A program made the position numbers and the translations under genes. Below the pieces are notes generated by a model that was not told where the DNA came from, searched no databases, and saw only the letters and a program-made list of their open reading frames with translations. DNA of 64,000 nucleotides from the NCBI RefSeq assembly GCF_018614095.1, contig NZ_JAGGOY010000038.1, forward strand, positions 18,034-82,033, given 5' to 3'. Below are positions 1 to 9,306 of the stretch, in pieces. This stretch comes from Streptomyces sp. ISL-87. GTDB taxonomy: Bacteria; Actinomycetota; Actinomycetes; Streptomycetales; Streptomycetaceae. Each line of letters starts with the position of its first letter. Within the stretch, counting starts at the first letter, position 1.

Positions 1-154
1 GGTCCGACAACGCGGCGAGGTGCCGTACTGGGCGTCGCGACCCGGTGAACCTTGCCGGTCACGGCACTAGACCTGCTCCCAAGCTTCACGCGAGCCCGCC
101 CCCCGCGCGCGGTGTGCCCCGCCGGATGAGGCAGGCTCCCCGCCCACCGCGGGT

Positions 155-1351
155 TCACACGGGGGCTCTCCTGGTATCCAGGGCCAGGCGGACCGCCCAC
201 GCGACCGACACCAGGGGGACGGCCACCACCGCGCCCACCACCCCCGCGGCGATGGCTCCCGCGATCACCGAGAGGGCCACGACCACCGGGTGCAGGCGCA
301 CGGCCCAGCTCATCACGAGCGGGTGCAGCAAATGGCCCTCGATCTGCCCGATGACCACGATCAGCACGAGCACGAGGCCGGCGACGAGCGGCCCCCTGGC
401 GGCCAGGGCGACGACGGTGGCCACGCCCAGGGCGACGGGGGAGCCGATGAGCGGGACGAACGCGGCGAAGAACTCCAGCAACGCGAGGGGCACGGCCAGC
501 GGCACGCCAAGGGCGTACAGCGCGAACCCCACGAGGATGGCGTTGGTCCCGGCCACCAGCACGATCCCGTGCGTGTACCCCGTCAGGGTCCGCCACGCCG
601 CACCCCCGGCGACCGCCATCCGGTCCCGCGCCCGGGGCGGGAACTGGGCGCAGAACCAGCGCCAGTGCCGGTCGCCCGAGTGGATGAAGAAGACCGAGCA
701 GAACAGCGAAAGCACGGCGACGGTGAAAATCGACACGACTCGACCGGCCTCGCTCACGGCGGTGCTGAGCAGTGCCGCGCGATGGCTCGACAGATACGCG
801 CCGATCCGCTCCTGCGCACCGGACAGCGCATCGGGGCTCAGCCGAAGGGGCGGCTGCTCCAGCCACGTCTGGATCCTGCCCAGTCCGCTCCTGAACTCCG
901 CCACCAGCGAGTTCCACTCGGCGGCCACCGTCCCGCCCACGAACGCCAGCGCGCCGAGAAACAGGATGATGCTGCCGATCAGGACGCAGGCCACCGCGAG
1001 CGGGCGCGGAAGCCACCGGTCCAGGACATCGGCCACCGGACGGAGCATCGCCGTCACGACCAGGCCGAGAAAGACCGCCACCCCGATCTCGTGGAACCGC
1101 CCCAGCGCCGCGAAGACCGCGTAGACCACGGCGCCCACGGCCAGGATCCGCCAGGCGTATCCGGCGAGCGTGCGCAGCAGCGGCGACACGGATTCCGCGA
1201 ACGGCACGGATCGCCCCACCGCTGTCCTGCCCGGGCGGCGGCCGCGGCCGGGGCGGCCGGGGCGGGCCACCGTACGGATACGGGTGCGCGGGTCCTCCGT
1301 AGGCCGGCCGGCCGAGCGGCGTGCCGACCGCGCTGCGGATCGCCTGGACAT
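155..1351 (-). CDS. AI-2E family transporter (PerM/YdiK-like membrane protein)
   Basis: A 398-residue polytopic membrane protein. The first 55 residues are Arg/Pro rich and cytoplasmic-looking. A block of hydrophobic segments follows (about residues 65-140), then a soluble stretch (about 145-215), then further membrane helices to the C-terminus. This two-helix-block, loop, multi-helix layout is typical of the AI-2E transporter/PerM family, whose members export small molecules or act as Na+/H+ antiporters; the substrate here cannot be read from sequence. The ATG is preceded by GGAGGT about 11 bases upstream. It lies downstream of the sugar ABC genes on the same strand with a 139-base gap, so it could be transcribed with them, but nothing ties it to sugar uptake. 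Confidence 0.85.
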   Translation of the reverse strand: MSRRSAARSARRSAGRPTEDPRTRIRTVARPGRPGRGRRPGRTAVGRSVPFAESVSPLLRTLAGYAWRILAVGAVVYAVFAALGRFHEIGVAVFLGLVVTAMLRPVADVLDRWLPRPLAVACVLIGSIILFLGALAFVGGTVAAEWNSLVAEFRSGLGRIQTWLEQPPLRLSPDALSGAQERIGAYLSSHRAALLSTAVSEAGRVVSIFTVAVLSLFCSVFFIHSGDRHWRWFCAQFPPRARDRMAVAGGAAWRTLTGYTHGIVLVAGTNAILVGFALYALGVPLAVPLALLEFFAAFVPLIGSPVALGVATVVALAARGPLVAGLVLVLIVVIGQIEGHLLHPLVMSWAVRLHPVVVALSVIAGAIAAGVVGAVVAVPLVSVAWAVRLALDTRRAPV

Positions 1352-1490
1352 GGCGGTGCCCCACCTCCCGGGTGTGTTGCTCTACGGGGTATCACGGCGC
1401 ACCGCGAACCCCGCGGGCCCGGCGCGACATTCGCCCGAAGGGATCGGCGAATGACCGCGCGGACGGGCCAATGCCCCGGCCGGGCAGGCC

Positions 1491-2564
1491 CTATGTCGGC
1501 AGCCCCATGGCACGCTCGCCGGAGCGCCGCTTCTGGATGACCACGGCGACCACGAGCAGGGTGCCCTGGGCGACGTTCTGCCAGAACGGGTTGACGCCTT
1601 GTACGGTCAGGCCGTTGTCCAGGGCCCCGAGCAGTGTGATGGCGAGCAGCGTTCCGCCCACCCCGCCCCTGCCACCCGCCAGGAGGCAACCGCCGAGGGC
1701 GGCCGCGGTGATCGCCTTGAGCTCCAGGCCCTCGCTGCCGGAGACGGGGTGGCCGAACCCGGTGCGGGCCGTCAGCAGCACGCCGGCGACCGCCGCGATG
1801 ACCCCGGCCAGCCCGTAGACCGCGATCAGGTACTTGTTGATGTTGATGCCGGAGAGCCGGGCGGCGGTGTCGTTGCCGCCGATCGCGTAGATGTTGCGGC
1901 CGATGTCGGTGAACTTGAGCAGCACATGGATGCCCAGAGTCACCAGGGCGAGTACCCACAGCAGCACGGGCACGCCGAGGATCGCGCCATTGGCCAGGAA
2001 GACGAAGACGTCGTCGTTGCTGACGTACCCCTGAGCCGCGCCCTTGGAGAGCAGTTGAGCCACGCCCTTGTAGGCGGCCAGGGTCGCGAGGGTGGCGATG
2101 ACCGGGTTGACACGTCCGTAGACGATCACGGCGCCGTTGAGCAGTCCGGCCAGCACGCCCACCCCGAGCGCGGCGGCGATGCCGAGCAGCGCGTTGGAGC
2201 CGGTGGAGGTGAAGACCATCGCGGAGACCACGGAGGCGACGCCGACCTGGGAGCCGACGGAGATGTCCAGCGCACCGCAGACGATCACCACGGTCTGCAC
2301 CAGGGCGAGGAGGCCGGAGATCGTGACCGCGTCGCCGATCACCTTGATGTTGGCCCATGTCAGATAGGCGGAGTTGAGCGATCCGAAGAGCGCGAGGACC
2401 AGGATCAGGGCGCCGATGAGGCTGAGGTTCTGCCCGCCGACGGCACTGAGTACCGATCCCCGCTGCCGCCTGGTGCCCTGCGCGGCCGTGTCCTTCCCCG
2501 AGGGCGCCGCCCCCGTCCGCGCCTGCGGTGAGCGGTCCTCCGTGGACGCCGTCGTCGGGTTCAC
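1491..2564 (-). CDS. Sugar ABC transporter permease (RbsC/MglC/AraH type)
   Basis: A 357-residue inner-membrane permease of a carbohydrate-uptake-2 ABC importer. After about 35 polar residues there are 8-10 hydrophobic helices, and motifs typical of the BPD_transp_2 fold are present (GALDISVGSQVG, then IGGNDTAARLSGI near the middle). The start chosen is GTG at 2564. It overlaps the ATPase stop as GTGA and has a GGAGG six to seven bases upstream inside the ATPase gene, so the two are translationally coupled; an upstream ATG in the same frame would put the start deep inside the ATPase gene. With the ATPase and the binding lipoprotein it forms one importer. The surrounding alpha-galactosidase, galT and galK point to galactose or a galactoside as substrate, which is inference from context. 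Confidence 0.92.
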   Translation of the reverse strand: MNPTTASTEDRSPQARTGAAPSGKDTAAQGTRRQRGSVLSAVGGQNLSLIGALILVLALFGSLNSAYLTWANIKVIGDAVTISGLLALVQTVVIVCGALDISVGSQVGVASVVSAMVFTSTGSNALLGIAAALGVGVLAGLLNGAVIVYGRVNPVIATLATLAAYKGVAQLLSKGAAQGYVSNDDVFVFLANGAILGVPVLLWVLALVTLGIHVLLKFTDIGRNIYAIGGNDTAARLSGININKYLIAVYGLAGVIAAVAGVLLTARTGFGHPVSGSEGLELKAITAAALGGCLLAGGRGGVGGTLLAITLLGALDNGLTVQGVNPFWQNVAQGTLLVVAVVIQKRRSGERAMGLPT

Positions 2565-4156
2565 TCCAGTCCTCCGTTGTCCGTGCGGTGCGGGCGGTGC
2601 GGGCGGTGCGTGCTGTCCGTGCTGTCCCTGCGGCACGTGCCGTGCGCGCCGGCCGTGGCCAGGCCGTCGGCCATGGCCAGCGCGAGGATGCCCTCCTCGG
2701 TGGCTTCGGCCCGGGGGAGTTCGCCGGTGATCCTGCCGCCCTGCATCACCAGCACCCGGTCGGCCAGGCCGAGGACCTCGGGCAACTCCGAGGAGATCAC
2801 CAGCAGGGCCACCCCGGACTCGGCGAGGTCCGCGATGATCTGGTAGATCTCGGCCTTGGCGCCTACGTCGATGCCGCGGGTGGGTTCGTCGAGGATGAGG
2901 ACGCTGGGCCTGCGGGCCAGCCAGCGGGCGAGCACCACCTTCTGCTGGTTTCCGCCCGAGAGTGTGCGTACCTCGTGCTCGATGGACGGGGCGCGCACCC
3001 GCAGCCGGTCGGCGAACTCCTGGGCGAGTTTCCGCTCGGCGCCGCGGCGGACGAAGCGCAGGCGTCGCAGGCCGCGCAGGACCACGAGTGCGGTGTTGTC
3101 GCGGATCGAGCGGTTCAGGAACAGGGCCTGCGCCTTGCGTTCCTCGGGTGCGAGGCCGAGTCCGGCGCGGATCGCGTCCGAGGGCCGGCGCAGTCGCAGG
3201 ACCCGTCCGCCGACGGAGACCGATCCGCCGCGCAGGGGGAGGTCGCCGACCAGGGCCCGGGCCAGCTCGGAGCGTCCGGCGCCGACGAGACCGGCCAGGG
3301 CCACCACTTCACCGGCCCGGACCTGGAGGGTGATCCCGGTGACGTCGTCGGTGGTGACGTCCTGGACGTCGAGGACGACCCGGTCGGTGGCCACATGGGC
3401 GCGGGTGAACAGGGAGGACAGGTCCCGGCCGACCATCATCCGTACGATCTCGCGCTGGTCGGTGGCCGCGGCGTCCTTGACGCCGACCAGGGTTCCGTCG
3501 CGCAACACGGCTATCCGGTCCGCGAGTTGGAAGATCTCCTGCATCCGGTGGGATACGTAGACCACGGCGAGGCCGCTCTCGCGCAGCCGCCGGATCAGCG
3601 CGAACAGGGCCTCCACCTCGTGCTCGGAGAGGGAGGAGGTGGGTTCGTCGAAGGCGACCACCTTCGCCTCGCCCGTCAGCGCCCGCAGGATCTCGACGAG
3701 TTGGCGCTGCGCGGCGGTGAGGTCGATACCGAGGGTGTCGGCGTCGAGGACCTTGTCGAAGCCGATGCGCACCAGATCGGCCTCCAGCCGTCGGCGCAGG
3801 CCGGCCCGGTCGAAGCGGCGGGCGCCGCGGGTCGGCAGGGCGCCGAGGTAGACGTTCTCGGCGACGCTGATGTGCGGGACGATCTCCGGCTCCTGCGGGA
3901 TGAGCCGGATGCCGGCGGCCCGGGCGTCGGCGGGCGAGTGCAGGTGCAGCGGCGTGCCGTCGAGCCGGATCGTTCCGGAGTCGGCCGGCTGATCGCCGCA
4001 GACAATTTTCAGCAGGGTGGACTTGCCCGCGCCGTTCTCGCCCATGAGGGCGGTGACGGTGCCGGCCGGAAAGGCCAGGCTGATCTCGTTCAGCGCCTGG
4101 ACCCCGGAGAAGCTCTTGGCGATGCCGGTGACGTGCAGTCCGTCTGTGGCGTTCAT
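2561..4156 (-). CDS. Sugar ABC transporter ATP-binding protein (double ABC domain, MglA/RbsA type)
   Basis: 531 residues with two tandem ABC ATPase domains, the arrangement of MglA/RbsA/AraG. Domain 1 has Walker A GENGAGKST (about residues 39-47) and Walker B VVAFDEPT. Domain 2 (from about residue 260) has the degenerate Walker A GLVGAGRSELA usual for this family, the LSGGNQQK signature and Walker B LILDEPTRGID. It powers uptake by the adjacent permease and binding lipoprotein. The last 25 residues form a Thr/Ser/His/Arg/Pro-rich tail encoded by short repeats (around 2581-2640) and are not part of the conserved fold. The gene is 91 bases downstream of the binding-protein gene and overlaps the permease by four bases. 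Confidence 0.94.
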   Translation of the reverse strand: MNATDGLHVTGIAKSFSGVQALNEISLAFPAGTVTALMGENGAGKSTLLKIVCGDQPADSGTIRLDGTPLHLHSPADARAAGIRLIPQEPEIVPHISVAENVYLGALPTRGARRFDRAGLRRRLEADLVRIGFDKVLDADTLGIDLTAAQRQLVEILRALTGEAKVVAFDEPTSSLSEHEVEALFALIRRLRESGLAVVYVSHRMQEIFQLADRIAVLRDGTLVGVKDAAATDQREIVRMMVGRDLSSLFTRAHVATDRVVLDVQDVTTDDVTGITLQVRAGEVVALAGLVGAGRSELARALVGDLPLRGGSVSVGGRVLRLRRPSDAIRAGLGLAPEERKAQALFLNRSIRDNTALVVLRGLRRLRFVRRGAERKLAQEFADRLRVRAPSIEHEVRTLSGGNQQKVVLARWLARRPSVLILDEPTRGIDVGAKAEIYQIIADLAESGVALLVISSELPEVLGLADRVLVMQGGRITGELPRAEATEEGILALAMADGLATAGAHGTCRRDSTDSTHRPHRPHRTDNGGLE

Positions 4157-4247
4157 CTGTGCTACCTCGCGGCCTGGAAGTGCGGGGGAGGGTGGGCTCC
4201 GGCCCCTCGCCTGGAGAGGGAGGGGCCGGATGACCGGGGGCGGCGCC

Positions 4248-5306
4248 TCACTTGCAGCCGAACCCGGCGGCCTTCCACGTGCTCGCGTCCACCATCCGGG
4301 TCGGGGCGAAGGCCTCAGGGGCGAAGTCCTTGCCGTTCTTCAACTTGTCGTACATCGCCTGGACGGCCAGCTTCCCGACCTCGTCGCCGGGGATGTGGAG
4401 CGCCGCCCTCATCCCGTTGTCGGCGCCCGCCTGCCACTCCTTGCAGGCCAGGTAGGCGCCGAGGCCCACACCGACGATGTCCGCCCCCTTGACGCCCGCG
4501 TTGCCCAGCCCCTTAACGCCGCCGGAGACGTTCTCGTCGTTGCAGCCCATGACGACCCAGTGCTTGATGTCCTGATGGGCCGTCACGGTCGCCTCGACCT
4601 TCGACTGGGCGCCGGCCGGGGTGTTGTCCGTACCGACCTCGATGGCCTGTACCTCGGGGGCGCCCGCCTCCTTCCACGCGGCCTTCGCGCCGTCGATGCG
4701 GTCGGTGCAGACGGTGGTGTCCTGCTTCCACGCGTAGATGATGCGGGTGTCCGCGGGAGACCAGCCCGCCTGCTTGAACTCGGCGGCGGCCCGTTTGCCC
4801 ACCTCGTTGCCCATCTGGACCCCGGAGAAGCCCACCCGGGGCACCAGGTCGGCCTTGTCGCACTCCGATGGCTTGGGGCCGCTGACGCAGACCTGGTCGT
4901 CGGAGGTGAGCAGGGCGATCCCGGCCTTCTTGGCCTCCGCGACCACCTGCGGCCCGACGGCCGACTCCGGCACCACGATGATGATGCCCTTGTTCTTCTG
5001 CGCCGCCGCCGACTTGACCTCGGTGATGGTCTTGGACGCGTCATTGCCGAGATTGACGACCGTGAGCTCGATACCCAGCTCGGCGGCCTTCTTCTTGGCG
5101 CCCGCGGCCTCGGAGACGAAGTACTCCTGGTCGCCCTGCTTCTGCAGGTAGGCGATGGATATCGGGCCGTCCGCCTTGCTGTCCGCGGGCCCGGCGGAGG
5201 AGGGCTTGCCGGACGAGCATCCGCCGAGGGCGAGCACCAGCGTGAGGGTGCCGGTCAGCAGGGCGGCGGTGGGGCGGGCCCGGGTGGGGGACGGTGGCAT
5301 GGACAT
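4248..5306 (-). CDS. Sugar ABC transporter substrate-binding lipoprotein (AraF/MglB-like)
   Basis: A 352-residue periplasmic-binding-protein type I (Peripla_BP_4) lipoprotein. A signal peptide ends in the lipobox LALGGC with the lipidated Cys at about residue 30, followed by a Ser/Gly/Ala linker and the two-lobed sugar-binding fold. Segments such as WVVMGCNDENVSGGV and GADIVGVG resemble the C-terminal lobe of arabinose/galactose binding proteins. It should capture the sugar outside the membrane and deliver it to the permease/ATPase encoded next. Start: ATG with GGGAG seven bases upstream. The leader between this gene and the upstream alpha-galactosidase carries eight 9-bp repeats (5329-5400), so transcript structure may affect its expression. 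Galactose specificity is inferred from neighbours, not from binding residues. Confidence 0.92.
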   Translation of the reverse strand: MSMPPSPTRARPTAALLTGTLTLVLALGGCSSGKPSSAGPADSKADGPISIAYLQKQGDQEYFVSEAAGAKKKAAELGIELTVVNLGNDASKTITEVKSAAAQKNKGIIIVVPESAVGPQVVAEAKKAGIALLTSDDQVCVSGPKPSECDKADLVPRVGFSGVQMGNEVGKRAAAEFKQAGWSPADTRIIYAWKQDTTVCTDRIDGAKAAWKEAGAPEVQAIEVGTDNTPAGAQSKVEATVTAHQDIKHWVVMGCNDENVSGGVKGLGNAGVKGADIVGVGLGAYLACKEWQAGADNGMRAALHIPGDEVGKLAVQAMYDKLKNGKDFAPEAFAPTRMVDASTWKAAGFGCK

Positions 5307-5328
5307 GTGCGGGCTCCCTGTTTCGGAC

Positions 5329-5400
5329 GGTTCAGGCGGTTCAGGCGGTTCAGGCGGTTCAGGTGGCGCGGGTGGTGCGGGCGGTGCGGGTGGTACGGAC
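5329..5400. repeat. Eight 9-bp tandem units upstream of the sugar-binding lipoprotein gene
   Basis: Direct reading gives GGTTCAGGC three times, GGTTCAGGT, then diverged units GGCGCGGGT, GGTGCGGGC, GGTGCGGGT and GGTACGGAC in strict 9-base register. It lies in the leader of the minus-strand binding-protein gene and ends 33 bases short of the alpha-galactosidase stop. No hairpin potential is obvious within it. Confidence 0.9.
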
Positions 5401-5433
5401 GGACGGTGCCGGAGAAGCCGGCCTTCGGCCGGT

Positions 5434-7125
5434 TCAGGCGCAGGTGAGCCGGGGAGCGGCCCAGTCGGCGTGGTCGTAGTCGATGCCGTTGCCGCCGTCG
5501 GTGACGACCAGCTTCAGGGTCTGGCCGCCCGTCAGATCGGCGGTGAGTTTCCTGGCCGGATCCGAAGTGGTCACCACGCCGCTGTCGGCCACCAGCGTGC
5601 TGTCCCGGTAGATCCGGAAGGCGACCGCACCGGTGTAGGCGCTCTCGTCGTCCACGCCGACGTCCACGGTCAGGCCGGTGCACCGGGCGCCGAGGTTGTA
5701 GGTCACGGTGCTGGGTGCGTGGACGCCCAGGCCCTTGGCGTAGGTGGCGCCGTTGATGGTCAGGGTCCTGCCGTCACCGGCCGGCTGCTCGCCGTTGCTC
5801 CGGTCCTTCTCCACCGGACCCCAGCCACTGCTCACACCGGTCCAGGGCAGGTCGGACAGGTGGGAGGTGCCGGCCGGCGGGAGCGGCGCGGGCCCCGGCG
5901 TGATGCGGTAGACCACCGTGGCATGCGCGGCGACCGAGGCGCTGATCGTTCCGCTGGTATTGGCCGAGACGGCCTTGGTCCACAGGTCCTTGAGGCTGTA
6001 CGGGCCGCGGTTGCCGATGCCCAGCGCGTCGGTCTTCGCGGAGATCGTGGCGGTGGACCCGGTCTCGTTGGTCAGGGACACCGCCCGGTCGCCGTTCGCG
6101 AGCTCCTTCACCATGACCACGAGGCCGCCGGAGTTGGAGACCACTGCGCCCTGGCTGCCGAGTGGATCCTGGTCGAGCGCGATGACATCGGCGTTGGAGA
6201 GGATGTCGAAGGTCTCGGGGGTCGCCTTGCGCAGATCGCTGCCGATCAGCAGCGGCGCGGACATCATCGACCAGAGGCTGAAGTGGGTCCGGTACTCGGT
6301 GGCGGTCATCCCGCCGTTGCCGACTTCGAGCATGTCCGGGTCGTTCCAGTGGCCCGGGCCGGCGTACGCGGCGAGCGGCTGGTTCCGGTGCGCGATGTTG
6401 ATCATTGAGGACCAGCTGTCGCTGATGTCCCCGGTGGTGCGCCACAGATGGCCGACGTCGGCAGCCCAGGTCCACGGCTGGTTCTCGCCCCATTCGCACA
6501 GCGAGAAGACGATCGGGCGGCCGGTGTTCTTCAGGGCGTCCCGCATGGCGGTGTACCGCTTCTTGGCGTCGACGCCCTGGTTGTTGCAGTTGTCGTACTT
6601 GAGGTAGTCGACGCCGAACGAGGCGAAGAGGTTGGCGTCCTGCTGCTCGTGCCCCAGTCCGCCGGGGAAGCCCGCGGTGTCGCAGGTCTTGGTGCCTGCG
6701 CTGGTGTACACCCCGAACTTCAGGCCCTTGCCGTGGATGTAGTCCGCGAGGGCCTTGATCCCGTTCGGGAAACGGACGGGGTCGGGTACGAGGTTGCCCG
6801 AGGCGTCCCGTTCGGGCAGGGCCCAGCAGTCGTCGAGGTTGACGTACTGGTACCCGGCGGCCTTCAGGCCCTTCGCGACGAACAGGTCAGCGATGCCCTT
6901 GACCATGGCCTCGTTGAACTCGGCCCGGCAGTGGGTGGAGTTCCAGTTGTTGAAGCCCATGGGCGGGGTGAGGGCCTGCCCGTCGGCCAGGGCGGCGGCC
7001 GGCGGGGCCGTGACCATCAACGCCGCACCGGCCAGCGAGGCGGCTCCCACCGCCGGTACCAGCAGCGGCAGGGAGGCGAGGGCGGTGGCCAGGCGGCGGG
7101 CGGTGGTACGTCGTAGCGAGTGCAC
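5434..7125 (-). CDS. Secreted alpha-galactosidase, GH27, with C-terminal NPCBM domain
   Basis: A 563-residue exported glycoside hydrolase that removes terminal alpha-galactosyl residues from oligosaccharides. There is an Arg-rich N-region (RRTTARR) and a long hydrophobic signal (about residues 12-46). The GH27 barrel follows, starting TPPMGFNNWNS, with nucleophile Asp178 in YLKYDNC and likely acid/base Asp233 in WRTTGDISD. A beta-sandwich domain comes after the barrel, and residues from about 425 onward match the NPCBM carbohydrate-binding module (GLGVHAPS, DVGVDDES). The start is GTG with AGGAG six bases upstream. It is the first gene of the minus-strand sugar block and diverges from the deoR-galT-galK block. 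Extracellular release of galactose, import by the ABC system and Leloir phosphorylation by GalK/GalT form a coherent route. Confidence 0.95.
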   Translation of the reverse strand: MHSLRRTTARRLATALASLPLLVPAVGAASLAGAALMVTAPPAAALADGQALTPPMGFNNWNSTHCRAEFNEAMVKGIADLFVAKGLKAAGYQYVNLDDCWALPERDASGNLVPDPVRFPNGIKALADYIHGKGLKFGVYTSAGTKTCDTAGFPGGLGHEQQDANLFASFGVDYLKYDNCNNQGVDAKKRYTAMRDALKNTGRPIVFSLCEWGENQPWTWAADVGHLWRTTGDISDSWSSMINIAHRNQPLAAYAGPGHWNDPDMLEVGNGGMTATEYRTHFSLWSMMSAPLLIGSDLRKATPETFDILSNADVIALDQDPLGSQGAVVSNSGGLVVMVKELANGDRAVSLTNETGSTATISAKTDALGIGNRGPYSLKDLWTKAVSANTSGTISASVAAHATVVYRITPGPAPLPPAGTSHLSDLPWTGVSSGWGPVEKDRSNGEQPAGDGRTLTINGATYAKGLGVHAPSTVTYNLGARCTGLTVDVGVDDESAYTGAVAFRIYRDSTLVADSGVVTTSDPARKLTADLTGGQTLKLVVTDGGNGIDYDHADWAAPRLTCA

Positions 7126-7381
7126 AGACGGCTCCTGAGGGGAGGAAACATGTGCGGAAGTGAGTGCCTATGGTGGATCCGAACCCACGAAAGTGCTCAG
7201 GACCCAACGGACTTCAACGGGGCGGCCACATCACACTGCCGTTTCGTGGGCATGTCAAGAAGGCCAACAGCGTTGTTTTGGCAGGCCTTGTTCGCTTGTT
7301 GGAATCTGTTGACTTCTGATCGGCAGGTCCGGATGCTTGCCGTGACCGGGGTGCTCGTTTCCCGAAGAGAGGAACCGAAGG
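7126..7381. promoter_or_regulatory. Divergent control region between alpha-galactosidase and deoR-galT-galK
   Basis: This is a 256-base gap that is visibly more AT-rich than the genes. TTGACT at 7309-7314 followed after 17 bases by GATGCT is a possible sigma-70-type promoter for the plus-strand genes. An imperfect dyad around AAGGCC...GGCCTT (7260-7289) encloses AACAGCGTTGTTTTGG and is a candidate operator for the DeoR protein. The minus-strand promoter was not resolved. Assignments are pattern-based only. Confidence 0.4.
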
Positions 7382-8197
7382 ATGGCCGACACCGGCAGCC
7401 TGCTCGCTCACCAGCGCCGCGCTCTCATCCTGGAAGAGGTCCGCCGTCGCGGCGGTGTACGAGTGAACGAGCTGACGCGTTCCCTCAACGTCTCGGACAT
7501 GACGGTCCGGCGCGATCTGGACATGCTCGCTCGCGAGGGCCTGCTGCAGAAGGTGCACGGCGGCGCCGTCCTCGCGGGTGAGCCCAGCAGCCACGAGCCG
7601 GGGTTCGAGGCCAAGTCCGTGTGGGAGACGGTGGCGAAGGACGCCATCGCCCGCGCGGCGGCCGGGCTGGTCGCCCCCGGATCGGCCATCGCGCTGTCCG
7701 CGGGCACGACAACCCACGCCCTGGCCAAGGAACTCACCGAGATCCCCGACCTCACCGTGGTCACCAACTCGATTCGCGCGGCCGAGGTCTTCGAAGCCGC
7801 ACGGCTGACCGGAGGCGGCACCACTGTGGTGCTCACCGGCGGGATCCGCACCCTCTCGGACGCCCTGGTCGGCCCCATCGCCGACCAGGCAATCCGGTCG
7901 CTGCACGTAGACCTGCTCTTCCTCGGCTGCCATGGACTGGGCACCACCACCGGCCTGACCACGCCGAACCTCGCCGAGGCCGAGACGAACCGGACGTTCC
8001 TCCGCTCGGCGCGCCGCACCGTGGTCCTCGCCGACCGCACCAAATGGTCCGTGGTGGGACTGACCACCTTCGCCACCCTCGACCAGATCGACGTACTGGT
8101 CACGGACGCCCTGCCACAGGAGGAGACGGCGGCCGTCACCGAACGGGTCGGCGAAGTAGTGCTCGCCACCGGCAACGCCGGGGAGCGGCAGTGGTGA
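7382..8197 (+). CDS. DeoR/GlpR-family transcriptional regulator
   Basis: 271 residues with the standard DeoR layout. The N-terminal winged helix (about residues 8-62) contains VNELTRSLNVSDMTVRRDL and the family-specific KVHGGAV. The C-terminal DeoRC sugar-phosphate sensor (about 80-240) includes SAGTTTHAL and LADRTKW. Such proteins repress sugar operons until a phosphorylated sugar binds. Here it is the first gene of a galactose operon and its stop overlaps the galT start as GTGA, so it probably controls galTK, and perhaps the divergent transporter/hydrolase genes, in response to a galactose-derived phosphate. The effector is inferred. Start: ATG preceded by GAGAGGAAC. Confidence 0.92.
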   Translation: MADTGSLLAHQRRALILEEVRRRGGVRVNELTRSLNVSDMTVRRDLDMLAREGLLQKVHGGAVLAGEPSSHEPGFEAKSVWETVAKDAIARAAAGLVAPGSAIALSAGTTTHALAKELTEIPDLTVVTNSIRAAEVFEAARLTGGGTTVVLTGGIRTLSDALVGPIADQAIRSLHVDLLFLGCHGLGTTTGLTTPNLAEAETNRTFLRSARRTVVLADRTKWSVVGLTTFATLDQIDVLVTDALPQEETAAVTERVGEVVLATGNAGERQW

Positions 8198-9303
8198 AGA
8201 AGACGTACACGACGCTGTCGGACGGCCGCGCGCTCATCTACTACGACGCCGACGGCTCTGGCGACGGCTCGGACAATGGCGGCTCCGAGGCCGACGGCTT
8301 CGAGGCCGGCGGCTTCGAGGCCGATGGCTCCGATGTCCGCGACCCGGTGCGCGACCATCCCGACCGGCGAGGGCTGCTGCCCATCACCACCCTCTCCGAA
8401 CGCCGCTACGACCAGCTCCTGGACGAGTGGGTGATGGTCGCCTCCCACCGGCAGGGCCGCACCCACCTGCCGCCCGCCGACCAGTGCCCCCTCTGCCCCT
8501 CACGCCCCGGCCGGCCCAGCGAGATCCCCGCCCCCGACTACCAGGTCGCCGTCTTCGAGAACCGCTTTCCCGCCCTGTCCGGATCCGGCGCCGGAAGCTG
8601 CGAAGTGGTCTGCTTCAGCCCCGACCACGACGCCTCCTTCGCCGATCTGAGCCCGGCGCAGGTCCGCACGGTCATCGCGGCCTGGACCGACCGCACCCTT
8701 GACCTCGCCGAGGTCCCCGGCATCGAGCAGGTCTACTGTTTCGAGAACCGCGGCAGGGAGATCGGGGTGACCCTTCCGCACCCGCACGGTCAGATCTACG
8801 CCCTGCCGGTCCTCACCCCCCGCACCCGTCGCACCCTGGAGAGCGTCGCCCGCCACTGGGACGCCACCGGCCGCAACCTCTTCGACGAGGTCCGCGACAC
8901 GGCCCTCGCCGACGGCCGCAGGGTGGTTCTGGCCGGCGACCACTGGAGCGCGTTCGTCCCGCACGCCGCCCGCTGGCCGTACGAGGTCCACCTCTACCCC
9001 CACAGGCGCGTTCCCGACCTGCTCGCCCTCGATGACGCCGAACGCGACGAGCTGGCCCATGTCTACCTCGACCTGCTGGGCCGTTTCGACAGGCTCTTCC
9101 CCTCGCCCGCCCCCTACATCTCGGCCTGGCACCAGGCTCCCGTGCGCACCGGCCGCGACCAGTACGCACTGCATCTCGAACTGTTCACGATTCGCCGCGC
9201 AGCCGACAAGCTCAAGTACCTTGCGGGCACCGAATCCGGAATGGGACTGTTCGTCAACGACATCACGCCCGAGCAGGCGGCCGCCCGCTTGCGGGAGGTC
9301 TGA
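8194..9303 (+). CDS. galT: Galactose-1-phosphate uridylyltransferase
   Basis: A 369-residue Leloir enzyme that exchanges UMP between UDP-glucose and galactose-1-phosphate. The active-site HPHGQ is present (GVTLPHPHGQIYALP), as are the zinc-site pair CPLC and the late AWHQAP segment of the HIT-type fold. Start: GTG at 8194, overlapping the deoR stop by four bases. Odd point: between the first 16 residues and the conserved start of the fold there is a 25-30 residue Gly/Asp/Ser/Glu-rich insert encoded by near-repeats (about 8250-8335) and absent from ordinary GalT. It ends three bases before galK. No galE is in the window, so UDP-galactose epimerisation must come from elsewhere. Confidence 0.95.
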   Translation: MKKTYTTLSDGRALIYYDADGSGDGSDNGGSEADGFEAGGFEADGSDVRDPVRDHPDRRGLLPITTLSERRYDQLLDEWVMVASHRQGRTHLPPADQCPLCPSRPGRPSEIPAPDYQVAVFENRFPALSGSGAGSCEVVCFSPDHDASFADLSPAQVRTVIAAWTDRTLDLAEVPGIEQVYCFENRGREIGVTLPHPHGQIYALPVLTPRTRRTLESVARHWDATGRNLFDEVRDTALADGRRVVLAGDHWSAFVPHAARWPYEVHLYPHRRVPDLLALDDAERDELAHVYLDLLGRFDRLFPSPAPYISAWHQAPVRTGRDQYALHLELFTIRRAADKLKYLAGTESGMGLFVNDITPEQAAARLREV

Positions 9304-9306
9304 GAG

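Noticed and set aside
2528..4492. Long plus-strand open frame antisense to the ABC ATPase
   Set aside because: High-GC antisense shadow. The opposite strand has full ABC motifs and coding bias; this frame has none.
7165..7200. tRNA T-arm-like sequence on the minus strand (GTGGGTTCGGATCCAC)
   Set aside because: No matching acceptor, D or anticodon arms nearby. It lies in the alpha-galactosidase promoter region.
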